A stretch of DNA of 14,290 nt, taken from assembly GCA_019136395.1 (NCBI GenBank), contig JAGVUH010000257.1:1-14290 (forward strand). Reading direction: 5' to 3'. The notes under the pieces are model-generated. The model searched no databases. It was not told where the DNA came from and was given only the letters and a program-made list of their open reading frames with translations. Below, piece by piece: positions 14,141 through 14,290 of the stretch. A program made the position numbers and the translations under genes. The stretch comes from Gammaproteobacteria bacterium. Lineage in GTDB: Bacteria > Pseudomonadota > Gammaproteobacteria > Chromatiales > Chromatiaceae. Numbering within the stretch: the first letter of the stretch is position 1; the number at the start of each line of letters is the position of its first letter.

Positions 14141-14290
14141 TCTAGTACCAAGTGCAACACCTGTTAGTGAACAGATCCATTGGGCTGGTTGAGACGTTCC
14201 AGCATGGCCCGATAGACACTGATTGGGGGGAAGTAGCCGTGGATCGCGCGGGGCCGCTGGTTGAGGCGTTCCGCGATCGCATCGAGTTCT
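14138..14290 (-). mobile_element. End of an IS30-family insertion sequence (left part only in window)
   Basis: The tail of an IS30-type transposase gene ends at 14164, and its 3' flank (about 14138-14160, minus strand reading TGTTGCACTTGGTACTAGAA) looks like the terminal inverted repeat of such an element. I recall similar TGTTGCACTT-type ends in this IS family but cannot align them here. The other end lies beyond the window, so the boundary is approximate. Confidence 0.55.
14164..14290 (-). CDS. IS30-family transposase, C-terminal end (partial)
   Basis: The minus strand reads ELDAIAERLNQRPRAIHGYF, then PPISVYRAMLERLNQPNGSVH and a TAA at 14166-14164. The pattern E-L-x-x-I-A-x-x-L-N-x-R-P-R, followed by a P-x-x-V/x-Y motif, is the hallmark C-terminal end of IS30-group DDE transposases. 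The final catalytic glutamate normally sits shortly upstream, outside the window. Only 41 residues are present, cut by the window edge, so completeness cannot be judged. Confidence 0.8.
   Translation of the reverse strand, partial: ELDAIAERLNQRPRAIHGYFPPISVYRAMLERLNQPNGSVH

Noticed and set aside
1..14290. CRISPR array, tRNA or rRNA
   Set aside because: No regularly spaced repeats, cloverleaf-like sequence or rRNA core sequence was seen on either strand.

Overview
The window looks like a decayed and re-used accessory island from a GC-rich proteobacterium. An H-NS-family protein, a UmuD-type protease, a UmuC remnant and an IS30-type transposase tail fit a beta- or gammaproteobacterium; the sequence does not settle the genus. 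Recombinases, pseudogenes, AT-rich promoter patches in GC-rich DNA and IS remnants suggest a genomic island or plasmid segment rather than core chromosome.

Left part (1-2819): an H-NS-like gene (minus strand), a complete UmuD-like S24 peptidase gene (minus strand), about 0.77 kb without a convincing gene but rich in short repeats, then a divergent umuC pseudogene (plus strand) with two frameshifts and an internal stop. A perfect TATAAT box with an adjacent 8-bp inverted repeat lies just upstream of the umuC remnant.

Centre (2820-10241): three plus-strand genes form what I identify as a complete pPIWI-RE island: a PD-(D/E)XK nuclease protein, a 1193-residue DinG/XPD-like helicase with Walker A, a DEVD Walker B, a four-cysteine Fe-S candidate and motif VI, and an 873-residue pPIWI-RE protein with MID and RNase H-fold PIWI regions. 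The helicase and PIWI genes overlap by 14 bp. The family is predicted to be a nucleic-acid-guided defence system that recognises R-loops or RNA/DNA hybrids on invading DNA and opens and cuts them. That function is family-level prediction, not something the sequence proves.

Right part (10242-14290): a GC-rich 0.49-kb gap carrying a 28-bp near-perfect palindrome, then three minus-strand genes: a small antitoxin-like protein with its own AT-rich promoter, an intact tyrosine recombinase, and an upstream XRE-type repressor whose transcript is predicted to be leaderless. Beyond these lie a frameshifted second tyrosine recombinase, a repeat-bearing non-coding stretch, the C-terminal stub of an Rpn-type nuclease gene, and the end of an IS30-family element that apparently interrupted it. 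The defence operon is thus bordered by a dead SOS polymerase gene on one side and integration genes on the other, as expected for cargo of a mobile island.
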